The position numbers were made by a program, and so were the translations under genes. From contig NC_089730.1 in NCBI RefSeq assembly GCF_035083965.1, forward strand, positions 14,615,242-14,679,241: a DNA stretch of 64,000 bases, in the 5' to 3' direction. Position 1 is the first letter of the stretch, and every line of letters starts with the position of its first letter. Positions 1-18,259 of the stretch are shown here, in pieces. This DNA comes from Branchiostoma lanceolatum (lineage: Eukaryota; Chordata; Leptocardii; Amphioxiformes; Branchiostomatidae). The notes under the pieces were generated by a model. It had not been told where the DNA came from and made no database searches. It saw only the letters and a list, made by a program, of their open reading frames with translations.

Positions 1-24
1 AAACTGTTTCATCTTTTCATACAG

Positions 25-3000
25 CCCCGAAGAGGACCAATTCGTCGGGCGAAAAGACCAGCTACCGGGCCAGTTTCCTGATCTTCACCCTGCTGATGGT
101 TCTGTCCGTCAGTCTGCAGGTGTCTGCCTTCATCCTGTCCATGTCTGCCGGGAACGACGCGGAGGAACTACGTGGACAAGTAAGGGCTTTCGTACATTCT
201 AATCTAATCGGAAATACTGCTGTGGAGAAGGCTTGGAAATGGGTTTGGAGAAGGCTTGGAAATGGTCTGGAGAAACTTTCTTGCGGTGTAGCTGTGGGCT
301 TTCATATGTATTTTTAGCACTTCTTTTGAGTAGTGTACCCTTTTATGTCTACTTGTTTCTTAGGATAGACCAAGGATATTGGCTAGACCATGTGAAAGTA
401 TTTTCTTGCAAATGTCACCTTTCTAGTTTTCATCCTTCACTTGCTCCCACACTCCTACTTTTTAGAAAGTGAAAAAAGGTATTAAAAAGATATACATGTA
501 TGATATAAGATACAATATGGCAAAGGCTGCATCGACTGGAAATTGTCTGGGTCGCAAATGTTTTCGCCCAGAGCATGCCAAAATGATGAATAAAAACAAG
601 AAAAACAGCGGACACGAAATTACAAATTGTTGATGCATAAGGCATCCCAACCTATCTCGTTGCCTTTGCGACTTTTTTTTATAAGATTATACAAATGTCA
701 GTATGATGTCACCATACTTTCTTGTAGAACGTCCTATCCTTGGTCCTGGCCCTGGTACTGAATGATATGTTAGATCTACTGTTGGCCCTGTCCCTGAATG
801 GTATGTTAGATCTACTGTTGGCCCTGTCCCCGAATAACATGTTAGATCTACTGTTGGCCCTGTCCCTGGTGCTGAATAACACGTTAGACCTACTGTTGAC
901 CCTGTCCCCGGATGACATGTTAGATCTACTGTTGGCCCTGTCCCTGGTGCTGAATAACACGTTAGACCTACTGTTGACCCTGTCCCCGGATGACATGTTA
1001 GATCTACTGTTGACCCTGTCCCCGGATGACATGTTAGATCTACTGTTGGCCCTGTCACCGGATGACATGTTAGATCTACTGTTGGCCCTGTCCCCGAATA
1101 ACATGTTAGATCTACTGTTGGCCCTGTCCCTGGTGCTGAATAACACGTTAGACCTACTGTTGACCCTGTCCCCGGATGACATGTTAGATCTACTGTTGGC
1201 CCTGTCCCTGGTGCTGAATAACACGTTAGACCTACTGTTGACCCTGTCCCCGGATGACATGTTAGATCTACTGTTGACCCTGTCCCCGGATGACATGTTA
1301 GATCTACTGTTGGCCCTGTCCCTGGATGACATGTTAGATCTACTGTTGGCCCTGTCCCCGAATAACATGTTAGATCTACTGTTGGCCCTGTCCCTGGTGC
1401 TGAATAAACGTTAGACCTACTGTTGACCCTGTCCCCGGATGACATGTTAGATCTACTGTTGGCCCTGTCACCGGATGACATGTTAGATCTACTGTTGGCC
1501 CTGTCCCTGAATGATATGTTAGATCTACTGTTGGCCCTGTCCCCGAATAACATGTTAGATCTACTGTTGGCCCTGTCCCTGGTGCTGAATAACACGTTAG
1601 ACCTACTGTTGACCCTGTCCCCGGATGACATGTTAGATCTACTGTTGGCCCTGTCACCGGATGACATGTTAGATCTACTGTTGACCTTGTCACCGGATGA
1701 CATGTTAGATCTACTGTTGGCCCTGTCACCGGATGACATGTTAGATCTACTGTTGACCTTGTCACCGGATGACATGTTAGATCTACTGTTGGCCCTGTCC
1801 CAGGATGAAATGTTAGATCTACTGTTGGCCCTGTCCCTGGTGTTGAATGGCATGTTCGATATAGTGTTGGTCCTGCCTCTGTCTCTGAATGACATGTTAG
1901 ATATAGTGTTGTCCCTGTCCCTGGTGCTGAATGACATTGAAAGAGCCAAACCACAAACATTTGAACAACATTTTTGTCAACAGAAGTCATTATCCACACA
2001 TATAATATGCAATAATGTTCTGTTGGTGGTATATAATATTTGTTCCATTCTGCTTGAAATATGATGGTATGGATTAACTGACAGTAGCTTACAAATGGAA
2101 CAGATGCATGGATTTTGGCAGATCCTGAAAAAAATAATTTTTGCCATGTATGGGATTTTCCTTTACCTCAGTATTTTCAAATCTTCTTACAGCAAAAGAA
2201 GTATCAACAGAAGACAGAAGGACGTTTCAAGGCACTGGAAGCTCAGCTGGCAAAACAGAAGGCAGCCCTGACCAAGGTTCAGAAGGTAGGGATTGATTTT
2301 GCAGAGGTTTAAGTAATCATTATGCAATATGTACTATAAATTTAATACTTTTCCCTCTTTACACACTAAATTACAGGATTGTACATATACATGGAAAACC
2401 AATGAAATACTTCTGATGGCAGTGAAAACTTTTCCATGTAGATTGTTGCTCTGGCTCTTTTTTTTATGTGTTTTGTATGTAAATATACTTGCATGGATGT
2501 TGCATATAGTACAGTGCACGTGGTTGGATATCTAAACGGGGTTTCTTTCTTTCACTTTCTTTCTGATAAAATGAATGAGAAAATGTCCACCAAAGGATGC
2601 AAAAATTTCACTTCTATTCAAAAATAAAGAAATTAAAAACAGCATTATCATTTCACCGATATGCTTTCCTAACTCTAATTTTCTTTTGTTCAGCATGTTG
2701 CCGACATTGTTGGGCCCACTGAGAAACCTGAAGGCAAAGAAACGACCACAGCTACAACTTTGGAGGACATGGCCATGAAAATCCCCGCAGCCAGGCAGCG
2801 TAAGCGTCTGATCAGGGCCACTCCCAATGCCAAGGCCACTCCCCTGCCTCTGCAGGCCACGATGCCGGAGCCCGAACCACAGGCAGCCATCAGAGGCATC
2901 CGAACTGGCGGCATGAACAACTGTAAGTCAAATCTGTACCTGTACCTGTACCTGTATCTGTATAGCCGGTGTAACCGCGCTTCAGTGTAACACACCAGCT

Positions 3001-5663
3001 TCGCAATCACACGGCGTGACAGCAGCTGGTTATACTGTAAATGCAGAAATGTTTGCGGGATTTAATTTTGGGGTTGGGAGAAAATGGTTTTGGGTTAACG
3101 TTTGAAACAACAGTAGCGCTACAGTCACACAATGGAATGGCATTTCCCGGTTTGTTGTAAAGAGTTCACCACGAAAACGGCGAACATAAAACCACGGCAA
3201 ACATTTCTGCATTTACAGTATTACGCTGAACAACCTGTTATGGAGTGCTTGTGACGGAGGTGTGTCGTTCCAAAAATTGGCATTTGAATGCTAAGCACAT
3301 GAAACACTGACAGGAAGTTGGATCAAAAGTGATAGAAGATAACCCCATGCAAAGGTCAGATGCAGGATGTGGCAGGTCATAGTTCGTAGAACTACTCATA
3401 TATCAAACATGACAAGGAGTCAGCCCTCTATAAACTTGTTTTTTAATGTTCTATTTTCCTGCACAGATCCAAAGAAGGACTGTGCTGACTGGTACATGGC
3501 AGGTTTTAATGATGACGGGCCGCGGCACATCCAGCCAAGGGGCACTTACGCCAAACGCGAGGTCTACTGCGAGATGGACACGGAGGGTGGATGGACAGTC
3601 ATCCATGCTCGCAAGGTAGCCACTGCTGACATTCTTGCAGGTTTTGTCTAAAAAAATGCATGAGGTGACAGAGCAGGGGGATGGTGTAGACTTTCCACCT
3701 TTCTATAGTGTGGAGTTTTAGAGAATCTCGAGTTAAAATGGGGTACTCTAAGGCTTCTTGATGGAGAAAATTACTGTCAGACAGGTCACAGTTGAAGTCT
3801 GTGGCCACATTGTGACCTGGTAGCATCCCTGGTCAATCTGAATTTCTTGCATGTCAGAGAAAACTCTACTCCCCTGGGCAAAGGGATGCATGGGTAGAGC
3901 AAGAGGGCACCCCTATCTCCCTCTTTTAGAAAAAAAAACCTGTTCATGGGGTTGGGATTTCATGCATGTGAAAAATTTGAGGGTGAAAAACTTGCATGTG
4001 AAGGTCTGTGCCCAAAAAAGTTTTAAAGGCTAAATTTGCATGTAAAGATATGCAAATTAAACCATTCTCAAGGGACCTAAATATCATGAATTTTTCAATA
4101 AAATAATTCAGGAAACAGATGGAAAATCATCATTTTATGCTGTGCTAGACAGGGCACCCTAGCTTGAGATGCATTACAATTCATTATTCCAAACAAATAC
4201 ACAACTTGTATTCATGTTCATCAGGGGCGCATACCAAACTTCTACACTCGTCCCTGGGATGACTTCAAGAGAGGGTTCCATGCGCGTGGTTGGGACTCCT
4301 TCTGGCTGGGGAACGATCTAATCCACAACATCACCCGTCAGAAGACTTACGAGCTCAAGGTCATCGGGACCATGCCTGGGGGCAACCCGACCGTGGCTGC
4401 TCGGTAAGTTGACTACCTTTCAAAGTTTAAATTTATCCCCCTTGTTGGAAAACACTTTGCAGCAGTCAATACAATTGATGCAGGAAAGAGGTAAACATTG
4501 TGCTAGTAATGAAAGTCCACAAGATTTTGGTAAAGTTCACCAGGACAAGTCCTCTATTCTTACCAAAAGGTGTGGCGTGATTTTGTAGAATCCGACTAAT
4601 TAAAGCATGAAAACAAAGTCACTGTTTTTCATCATCTTTTTAGATCTTGATGTTAATCTACCTTATTATACTGCACAGCAATATTCACAACGTATAAATG
4701 CAACTTTGTTGTATCCTTAGAACATCTTAAGATAAGCAAACTTCCCACCGCCCTTTGAGTTCTCAGTCATTTTGTCCAGCTGCTGAGTTTATGGTAGGCT
4801 ATGAAAAACAAGGAACCTCGGCAAGGCTTGCTTACGCATTGTTTACCAATGTGAAATGCCATTGTGAAATGTAAAAAAATAGGGCCACAAATAATTAGTT
4901 GCAAATGTCACTCTGAAAGGAGATTTTTAAATTCAGAATACTTGCAGCTTTGGTGCCAAAATTCTACAAGACATACCTTTTTTGTGTAGAGATGCAAAGG
5001 ATTTGGGTTTTAATTTAAGACTTACCGTATATTCCCTCCCAACCTAACAATGTATCTTCTTTACCTTACCTTAGCCATTTAAGACTTATATGCCCTCCTA
5101 ACCTAACAATGTACCTTCTTTACCTTAGCCTGACCAAATCGTACCTTTAGCTACCCTTCTACTAGCCAGGCCTGTATGTAGGGGATCTATAAAGCTCTGT
5201 ACAGGTAGATTTTGTGTCACATAGACTATTCTTACATTGTACCTACCTTACCTTATTTCAACTTCAAGTGCTTGGAGAAACAGCAGGAAATTAATGGAAG
5301 ATTTGCAAGAACTTAGAATGGACATAAATGAAATTGTGAGTCAAGCTGTTCATATATATCCTCCTCATGTGTGCTTACTATTCTTCCAGTTACACGATGT
5401 TCTTGGTGGAGGATGAAGCCAAACGCTACAAGCTGAGGCTGGGGGATTTTGTGGGGGACGACGCTGACAACATGCTGGAGGCCAACAACGGACAACCGTT
5501 TGTCACCATTGACAGGAGGGGGGAGGAGTACTCCTATTCTTTCCCTATCGGGTGGTGGGCATCAGAATATGACAAGGTTCACTTTCCACGCGACGCATTA
5601 CACTCCAGCTTTCCACCATTTATGCAAATGGAGGAGCTCAAGATGATGATTAAACCAGCCTAA
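25..5663 (+). CDS. Fibrinogen-related type II membrane protein, FIBCD1-like (5' end outside window)
   Basis: Exons read at 25-179, 2193-2285, 2694-2922, 3467-3615, 4225-4403 and 5390-5663; every junction has an AG acceptor, a GT donor and a matching phase, giving 358 residues to a TAA stop. The first exon has a polar stretch and then a hydrophobic span (SFLIFTLLMVLSVSLQVSAF) like a signal anchor. The second is Lys/Gln-rich coiled coil (FKALEAQLAKQKAAL). The third is a basic and Pro-rich linker. The last three form a fibrinogen C-terminal domain, with DCADWYMAGF, VYCEMDTEGGWTVI, WDDFKRGF, FWLGNDLIHNIT and a final MMIKPA. Membrane anchor, coil and fibrinogen domain in that order is the FIBCD1 plan; that protein is an endocytic receptor for acetylated sugars. 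The second conserved Cys pair and the acidic calcium loop are missing, so ligand binding may differ. A tachylectin or ficolin-like receptor is the main alternative. Confidence 0.92.
740..1945. repeat. 36/42-bp minisatellite in the fibrinogen gene intron
   Basis: About thirty tandem copies of a unit built on CTACTGTTGGCCCTGTCCC plus a GATGACATGTTAGAT-type tail. Most units are 36 bp; a 42-bp variant carries an extra CTGGTG and a tail with CACGTTAGAC. Both lengths are multiples of three, so the array stays open in several frames on both strands. The plus strand would read LLLALSPDDMLD, the minus strand SRSNMSSGDRAN. It lies between the membrane-segment exon and the coiled-coil exon and has no splice or start evidence of its own. 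Confidence 0.95.
2931..2963. repeat. Short CTGTAC hexamer repeat
   Basis: Five near-identical copies of a TACCTG hexamer directly downstream of the linker exon's donor site. The array is part of the intron. Confidence 0.8.
3033..3220. mobile_element. 188-bp inverted-repeat MITE with TACTGTAAATGCAGAAATG ends
   Basis: The ends TACTGTAAATGCAGAAATG and CATTTCTGCATTTACAGTA are perfect inverted copies, followed inward by GTTTGC/GCAAAC. It has no coding capacity. It lies in the intron just before the fibrinogen domain. A related sequence occurs near 35075-35290. Confidence 0.88.
5025..5135. repeat. Two-copy direct repeat in the last fibrinogen-gene intron
   Basis: The phrase CCTAACCTAACAATGTACC followed by TTCTTTACCTTA occurs twice about 60 bp apart, each preceded by a related AAGACTTA-containing segment. 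This is a simple local duplication. Confidence 0.7.
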
Positions 5664-7521
5664 AGCATCTTTGCCCTTTTGGTTCTGGTTGTGATTGCCT
5701 AAACTGTTATTGAAGACACCAAATTGTCTGAAACAGACCAATCACATGACAGTACCTTAGCCTCCATTGAAGAATTTCCCCGTTATCTTCTTATTACATT
5801 TTTTTCGCTTCCTCAGCGAGTTGTAGTACCGATTGTTTGGCCACAGAAGAACATGAGAATGTCAGCAGAAAACAGCAAAAAAAAGCCATAGAAGGTCTGC
5901 ACAGGAGGCTAGCATTATCTCCTGTTCATCACATCTTGGTTTGAAATGCTCCAATCACAGGGCACCACATTACCATAATGTGGTTTAAAACAGACCAATG
6001 ATATGACAGGATCTTCTAAGTCCGTATATGGTGGGTCCAATCAGATTGCACAATCTCATTACCTGTAACCACCACATTTTGAACAAATGGGCCAAATTGC
6101 CTTATCTCAGATAGGAATGAGGAGAGATTGGAAAGATTGTGAAAGGGGTGACAATGGAATTATTCAAGCACATTTATTTTGTTCTTTGATTTTGACACCC
6201 TTGTACATTATTAGTATCCCTCAAGTGTAGAATTTTCCCAATCATTTTTGTTTCATCCCCTATCATCAGAAATGTTCAACCTAAAACCTGCTAGTAGAAT
6301 GTCATTATCTGCAAATTGACTAAGGCATCAAGTTACCAGTGATTGAAATGTTGTGCCAAAAAACAGCCCAAAAGAAGAATAAAAATTCATTCTTGTTTTA
6401 ACCCTCCATTTCAGGAGAATTGGACTTTAGAATTAGACTGATGCTTGGAAGGTTAAATGGCAGATATAGGTTGAAAAACTTCACCTCATGGTGATAAAAT
6501 GATTTTATTGTACAGAAAGGTCAATTTTTCTGTTTTTCGATGGTAATTAAAAAATAATGCCATTGGTAAAATAGTAGATTCATCTTTTTATGAAATGAGT
6601 TGAAATTTGGCACAAATGTAATGGCACATATCTTCTTGAGTCTGGAATATCTCAATTTCTTGCTCAGATTTTTATGAGTTGAGTTCAAGATGACCATGTA
6701 AATGTAGCTCCTTTTTAGTCATACTAGCAGAATGTTCTATGCTCACAATTTAAAGTCTTTTATAAAGATATATGTTGAGTGACATATTGACTATTGCATA
6801 TCCCTGATATCAGTTTATTCCTATGCCCAAGTCCGTCTTTGCTCTTCAAAACGTTTGACCATAATTCCTAATGCTGCTCTCATATACTCATGCTAGCAAT
6901 GCAGACCAGCATTTATGACAGTGCAGATTTTTTTTTCTTCATTTTCTCACATTTTGCACGTGTAAGAAGCAGACCACAGTAGAAATAGCAATCATCACTT
7001 AGTGCCAAATTGGGTACCTTTTTTTTCAATTGTTACATCATTGTTATATAATTACGTTGGGTAGAAATGATTTTATTCAGTGAGTTTCATTATGGATCAC
7101 TCATCCTATTTGTCTGACATTCTCTTCAAAAATCCGGTTACCAAAGAACCAAATTTGTTGCAAAATTTCAAAGCACACTTCAGAGTACAATAGCATATAA
7201 TAGGGCACCAATCTTTTTTTGAAATTTGATTAAATCCAAATCTTGACACATTCAAGAAAAATGAGCATCCTGATAATTTTCTAGATGAATCACTCAGTCA
7301 GAATGCATTGCATTCGATCTAGATTTTAACTACAAAGCAGTCCAACTGTGAATATTGTATCAGTATTGCATGTTTAGATGTTCTCATAAAAGTATAATCA
7401 ATTTAAAAAATACTACCTCAGCCTATTGTAATCAATGTCAGGGAAAGCTGGAACTGACTTTTCTTCTTTTGGGCGAAGGCTAGGGCCTCTAGCCTGAGAA
7501 CAAGTGTTGTTTTTCTATGTT
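5664..7521. other. AT-rich 3' flank of the fibrinogen gene
   Basis: Probably 3' UTR and intergenic DNA. No exon-like reading frame, tRNA or clear inverted repeat was recognised. The polyadenylation site could not be placed with confidence. Confidence 0.5.
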
Positions 7522-8164
7522 AAGCCCCTATCTCACTGGGCGGAAACTTGTTGGCGACGACTTTGCAAGTTTTCAACAAGTTTCCCCACTGATGCGCGAG
7601 GCATTTGCAAATGAAGCCCTGCTGAGCAGGGTATTGCAAACTACAGTGTTGCTACTGAATTAGAAACCAATGTAAAATGATAAAAATGCATCAAGAAAGA
7701 TTTGCAGTGATAAAAGGATGTTCCCTGATACTTGCCGCAACATGATTAATATATTATGAAATATAAGCATAATGTTAGAATACTTTTACAGTGACAGAAA
7801 TTTTAAAAAAAATGACACGTACGACCAGATTTCATTCTATATTAAGTGTTTCGTAACGTGTGTGTAATGAGCTATGTTTATAGATTTATTAGAGCAAAAA
7901 ACGTTGAAACTGACTTATTACTTTTTACAGAATAAATGGTACCTTTTGACAACTAATGGAGACCTATTGGCAACTAAAACTAGTTTGCATCCATTCCTGC
8001 CAATTTGCGTTTTTTTTTTAACTGTAAAAAAAACTCACTTCAGGAAACGAATTGGCCTTCATTGGAAACTGCGTGGAAACTACTTGGCAACTGTGCGAGA
8101 CTAGTTGGCGAACGTCATTTGCAATTAGTCGCCAACAAATTTCCGCCCAGTGAGATAGGGGCTT
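7522..8164. mobile_element. 643-bp inverted-repeat MITE (AAGCCCCTATCTCACTGGGC ends)
   Basis: The left end starts AAGCCCCTATCTCACTGGGC and continues GGAAACTTGTTGGCGAC. The right end is its inverted copy with one mismatch, a terminal inverted repeat of about 37 bp. Internal sequence holds more copies of GTTGGCGA/GCAACT-type motifs, typical of subterminal repeats. No transposase reading frame is seen. A target-site duplication is not obvious. Confidence 0.9.
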
Positions 8165-9821
8165 TCCTACCATGATGACCCATGCATTCTCTCTTCCATA
8201 GTGTGTAGTTTTTTTATCAATTTCTGTATTAAGTAGCAACTAATTGAAAGATGAAAAAAAAAAGAATTGTATTCTAAGTTCGGAACAATTACGGGTGATT
8301 GTATAGAAAACTCTAATTGCTTCAGATATACATTAATGTAATATTCAGTGATTTAAAAAAAAGATGTTTTAGCATGAGGAAATTGTCTATCTTTACCTTT
8401 GAATATTTTGACATGGAGTGGTAGCATTTTAGATTAAATGTTTTGTACATACATGTAAATGAATGTTACAAGTACTTTGACATGTTTGTTGAATTACGAT
8501 TTTTCACAAACTACTGTATATGAAACTTTCTATCAAATGCCATTGGGCCTTTTATTTTATATTGAGAGAACAAACACTAAAAGATATGTTAACTAATGAA
8601 TTATATAAATATATATGAGAGATTGTAACTGATTGTATGATTATGTAAACCAACCTTCAAATTAGTGGATTTAAGTGAAGAAGTTTTGGCTTGTTAATAT
8701 TTTGTTGTTACTGTTATATCTTATGTGAAATTTCTTGAAAAGCTGTGAAGAAAATATAAATGATTTCTGTTGAGCTTTTCAAAGCAATCTTCCCGAGAAG
8801 TTACATTGATGAAGTATTTTGTTTTCATTTTTTCTAAATTCCTTTGTAAAAAGGTTTGCAATCAAGAGGTACAGGTAATTAACCATCAAATTGGAATGTT
8901 AAAAAAAATTTTTTTTAAAATATACATGATGTAGTAAAATGAATGTGAAGTAACCATTGGTTCTAATATTGGGACAATTTGGAAATATTTTTGTAGGCAT
9001 TGTTTCATGTATATCAAAGAATGAGCAGACAATAGACCTTACTAGTAGTGATTTTTATCATCTCAACATGCGTTACACAGGTTGTCTAATATGGGTTTGG
9101 CATGATGCCATATTTGGTCAGAAGAGAAAGCTTGCTCAAGTTGCTGTGTATACTTATGGAAATATTCTATACCATACAACAGATGTTAAAATAACTATTT
9201 TATATGTGTTTGTATAACAGTTTACTGAAATTAGTCATGCACACTAGAAATTTGAATGGGTCTTGACTTATTGTAATCTCAAGATATGAATAAATATATG
9301 TTAACAATAAATAAGTTTGGTTGAAAAGTTATTTTGCACATACATGTAAACACTTATCTTTATGGTCCCTATCACAACATCTAGAATGGGTCTTTCCATT
9401 TATAACAAAGTGTATGTTTAAGGGATTTTTCTGTCAAGAAGCTGAACAATTCAAGAAAATTATATATTCATCAGATGGTTGATACCTATATATTACACCT
9501 CTACAACTTCCTATATAACTTCTCTTTCAACAGAAATTTTCTAAGCACTTCTTGAAAATAATGGTTCGTTAATACATGTACATTGTATACCTTTATACCT
9601 GAGGAATAATGGCCAGAAGACAAATATGTAGGCTGAACTTTGAATTTTATTGGTATTTTCATATATGTTTCCACATACATTATAAATAGACATCTGTAAC
9701 ACAAATAGTATTCTGAAAAACATCACTAGCAAAACAAAATAGCATTCTATTTTTCTCTTACACAAAAAAAACACTCTATCCTCAGGGTTATCTGACAAGC
9801 TGGCTTGTTCCGAATGGATTT
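8165..9821. other. AT-rich intergenic DNA without recognised genes
   Basis: Long A/T stretches and several AATAAA-like hexamers (for example around 9290-9315) are present. Reading frames up to 86 codons occur but lack similarity I recognise and codon-like composition. Confidence 0.5.
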
Positions 9822-10082
9822 TAAACTGTAAAAGCCAACACAATAAATTGGACTTACCAAAATTTTCGACTGAACAGCTACAGTCTTTTTCAAGGAATGA
9901 ACCATCCACTGCTTGTGATGTCACGTTATGCAGATGAGACACGTGACTCGGTGAGCAGTGGATCATATGTTGCGTAATGGGAAGCAGAAGCAGTGGATGG
10001 TTCATTCCTTGAAAAAGACTGTAGCTGTTCAGTCGAAAATGTGGGTAAGTCCAATTTATTGTGTTGGCTTTTACAGTTCAAA
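9822..10082. mobile_element. Fold-back element with ~90-bp arms
   Basis: Left arm about 9822-9913 and right arm about 9992-10082 are inverted copies over nearly their whole length. They share GTAAAAGCCAACACAATAAA and AAGGAATGAACCATCCACTG in opposite orientations. The loop is about 78 bp. The element could extrude as a hairpin and has no coding capacity. Confidence 0.88.
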
Positions 10083-11990
10083 CTCCATTCAGAATGACTT
10101 CTACCAACACAGTTGAACTTTCAAGTGAAGATGGCTTGTTGCTTGCTAACATGAGGCTTGGAGGCCCTTCTTATAATATTGAGGTACATGTACACGGGGA
10201 GGGGGAAAAGGACAGCTTCTTGTGTCAACAGAAAGGATTTTTAAAGCAAAGTTGTACATCTTCTGAAGGGACTTTTGCTAAATTTTGAGGGTTGAATAAG
10301 AAATGACCTATAATGCGAGTTTTAAACTTCAGTATAGAAGTACATGTGATTTTGGGGAGAGTCACATACATTTGTAATATGCCTCAAAAGCTACTGGCTC
10401 TTAACACCAAAGAAATGGTAGGTTTGCTAGAAAACAAACTGAACTCTTGAGAAGATCCCTTTATCAAGCTGTCTTTCGTCACTTTTGAACTGATTCAACA
10501 TGTAACAGTTGTTCCTACTTTAGCTACTGTGAATGGCTGGAACTTGCAAATGTACATACACATACCTCTGAACAGTACAAGGTACAAAACGCTGTTTCTA
10601 AGTAACAAGTGGCTCATGTATGTACAAACAACTTCTCAGTTTCTACCACTAGTATACCTCATGTGTAGATAATACAGTGGAAGCTACATAATATGTTATA
10701 CAGGTACATCACTATGCATTCAATCTCAGAAGTGAAATTCAATTTTTATGTTGTTAATCTCAAGAGAGAAAAATAATAATTTAAATGCACATAACAACAA
10801 AGACTGGATTTGGTACTAGAAAAAACAACAATTGCAACAGCATCTTAAAATACTCCTTGTATGACTATGATGCGTTAAGTATGTCAGAAACATTACGACT
10901 CTGGAATTTAAGACTACAAAATGCATGTAGACTAGAGTGCATCCTTACTGTATTAGGCTTGCTACAACAAGCATTTAATCAACCTACACAAGGTAACAAC
11001 TATGCATAAACAGTGAGTTATTACTAGTGTTATCTTCAACAACTAATACCATTGAGATGTCCAAGTATAGATTAGCATAACTAAGCATAAACTCTGATAA
11101 ATAACGCAACTTTGTACCACAACTGGCGAGTTCTAATGCTAGAGAATCCTGGAGAATACTTACACTAAGTCATATACATTTATATTTCCATCTTCAGCAC
11201 TTTGTGCATTCTTCTATTTGAACACGTCACAATGTAGGTACTTCTTTACTTCTTTGTGAGAAGTTTTAAGTCTGCCTTTTTTGAAAGGAATGTTCTTCTG
11301 TTTCAGTTTAGGGCAGATTTCATGGATTAACAATGTCAGAATATCCTGACATTATGAAAAACAAAACAGTACAAAATGTACAGGTACCAAGTACAAAATC
11401 TGTTTCCTTTACTAGGGTATGGTCATGTTTCATAATTCATAGTATCATACATGTATTATCATAACGCATGCACCATGTGAAGGAAAAAGTTTTTCCTTAC
11501 TATTTTGAGAAGCTGACATACAGTTGCACTTTGTACAAAAACCTTTACATAGACAATTGGATATGTTTCTTGAAATGTCAGGCCGCTACGAAACAACTCT
11601 TCCCTCTAGTAAGTACCAAATATATAAGCACCGTGTCATGTCATAACACATACAGTCCAAGTCATCTGATAAACTTTGGTAAGTACTGCGATGCACTTAC
11701 CAATATAAACCTACAAGAAAGGGGGTAGGCATGTAGAGGGGCTGCAAAATAAGATATGTGGAATTTCTGTACATTGGCAGGAATGTCCTGCAAACGGCTC
11801 GTATATTGGAGGCCATTTTCATGAAACGTAATCCTGTACAATAGTCTGTATCATCACAGTCATAGTCTACTCTACACATGTAAGCTCCAAGCCACATGCC
11901 CACCCCCTTCCCCACTCTCTTTACAAGGGAATTCCTAACAACAGAGCCTACAGAAACAGGTAGGGTTGTACCTGTTCTCTCTCTCTACCA
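10083..11990. other. 3' flank of ZMYND19, no second gene recognised
   Basis: AT-rich sequence downstream of the ZMYND19 stop on the minus strand, so part of it is likely its 3' UTR. No conserved exon was recognised on either strand. Confidence 0.45.
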
Positions 11991-17662
<5,672 letters not shown>

Positions 17663-18029
17663 GCCCGAAGACCCCCTCTCCTCGCCAAGGTTGCGATGAA
17701 GCAGTATGGTGGCGGTTTTCTTGCTGAAAATGCTGGGAATATTTGTCAGAAATTTGACATGAATGAATCAGGATGTGCACCATCGGTCGTCCCACGTGTG
17801 GCGAAGGCGGGGCTAACCGCATCAAACCGCTAACTTAAGAATTGCAGAAATTGAGCGCAAGAAATTATAAATGCGCACAATATTACAAATCACTTTATCA
17901 TAATGTCATAAAAACGATTACTCAAATTCTGCAAATTATCAAATTTGTATTGACCTTTCTTATATATCGCGGGAGGGGGGATAAATTATATTCTTGAAGA
18001 TGCGTTTACTTGTGCACATTATATGATAC

Positions 18030-18135
18030 GTTTGATTTTTAGCCAATCAGCATCCTTCACTTTCCCGGGAAAAATTAAGAGGTCATTGGCTGGGTTGTAC
18101 CACACAAAACAAGGGTGGTGTTTAAAAAACACTCC
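18030..18135. promoter_or_regulatory. Probable ZMYND19 upstream promoter: paired CCAAT boxes around a TTTCCCGGGAAA palindrome
   Basis: AGCCAATCAG at 18041-18050 and its opposite-orientation partner TCATTGGCTG at about 18083 flank the palindrome TTTCCCGGGAAA at 18061-18072, which resembles E2F/STAT-type sites. The cluster is about 400 bp upstream of the ZMYND19 ATG. Divergent CCAAT boxes suggest a possible bidirectional promoter. A short plus-strand frame starting at 18149 (CGFC near its start) could be the other product but is only 40 codons. No direct evidence of the start site. Confidence 0.4.
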
Positions 18136-18259
18136 GGCGACGTGAAGTATGGAAGAAAAGTGCGGATTTTGTCGGTTGAGGAGGTTTCTTGTTAAGGGGC
18201 TATGTTCTTATTTGGGCAGGTCAGGGAGTGTTGGTACTGTGAGCTGCCCAGCAGTCTTT

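Noticed and set aside
687..2064. Very long open frames on both strands (up to 420 codons)
   Set aside because: They are produced by the 36/42-bp minisatellite, whose units are multiples of three. No start context, splice sites or domain supports a protein.
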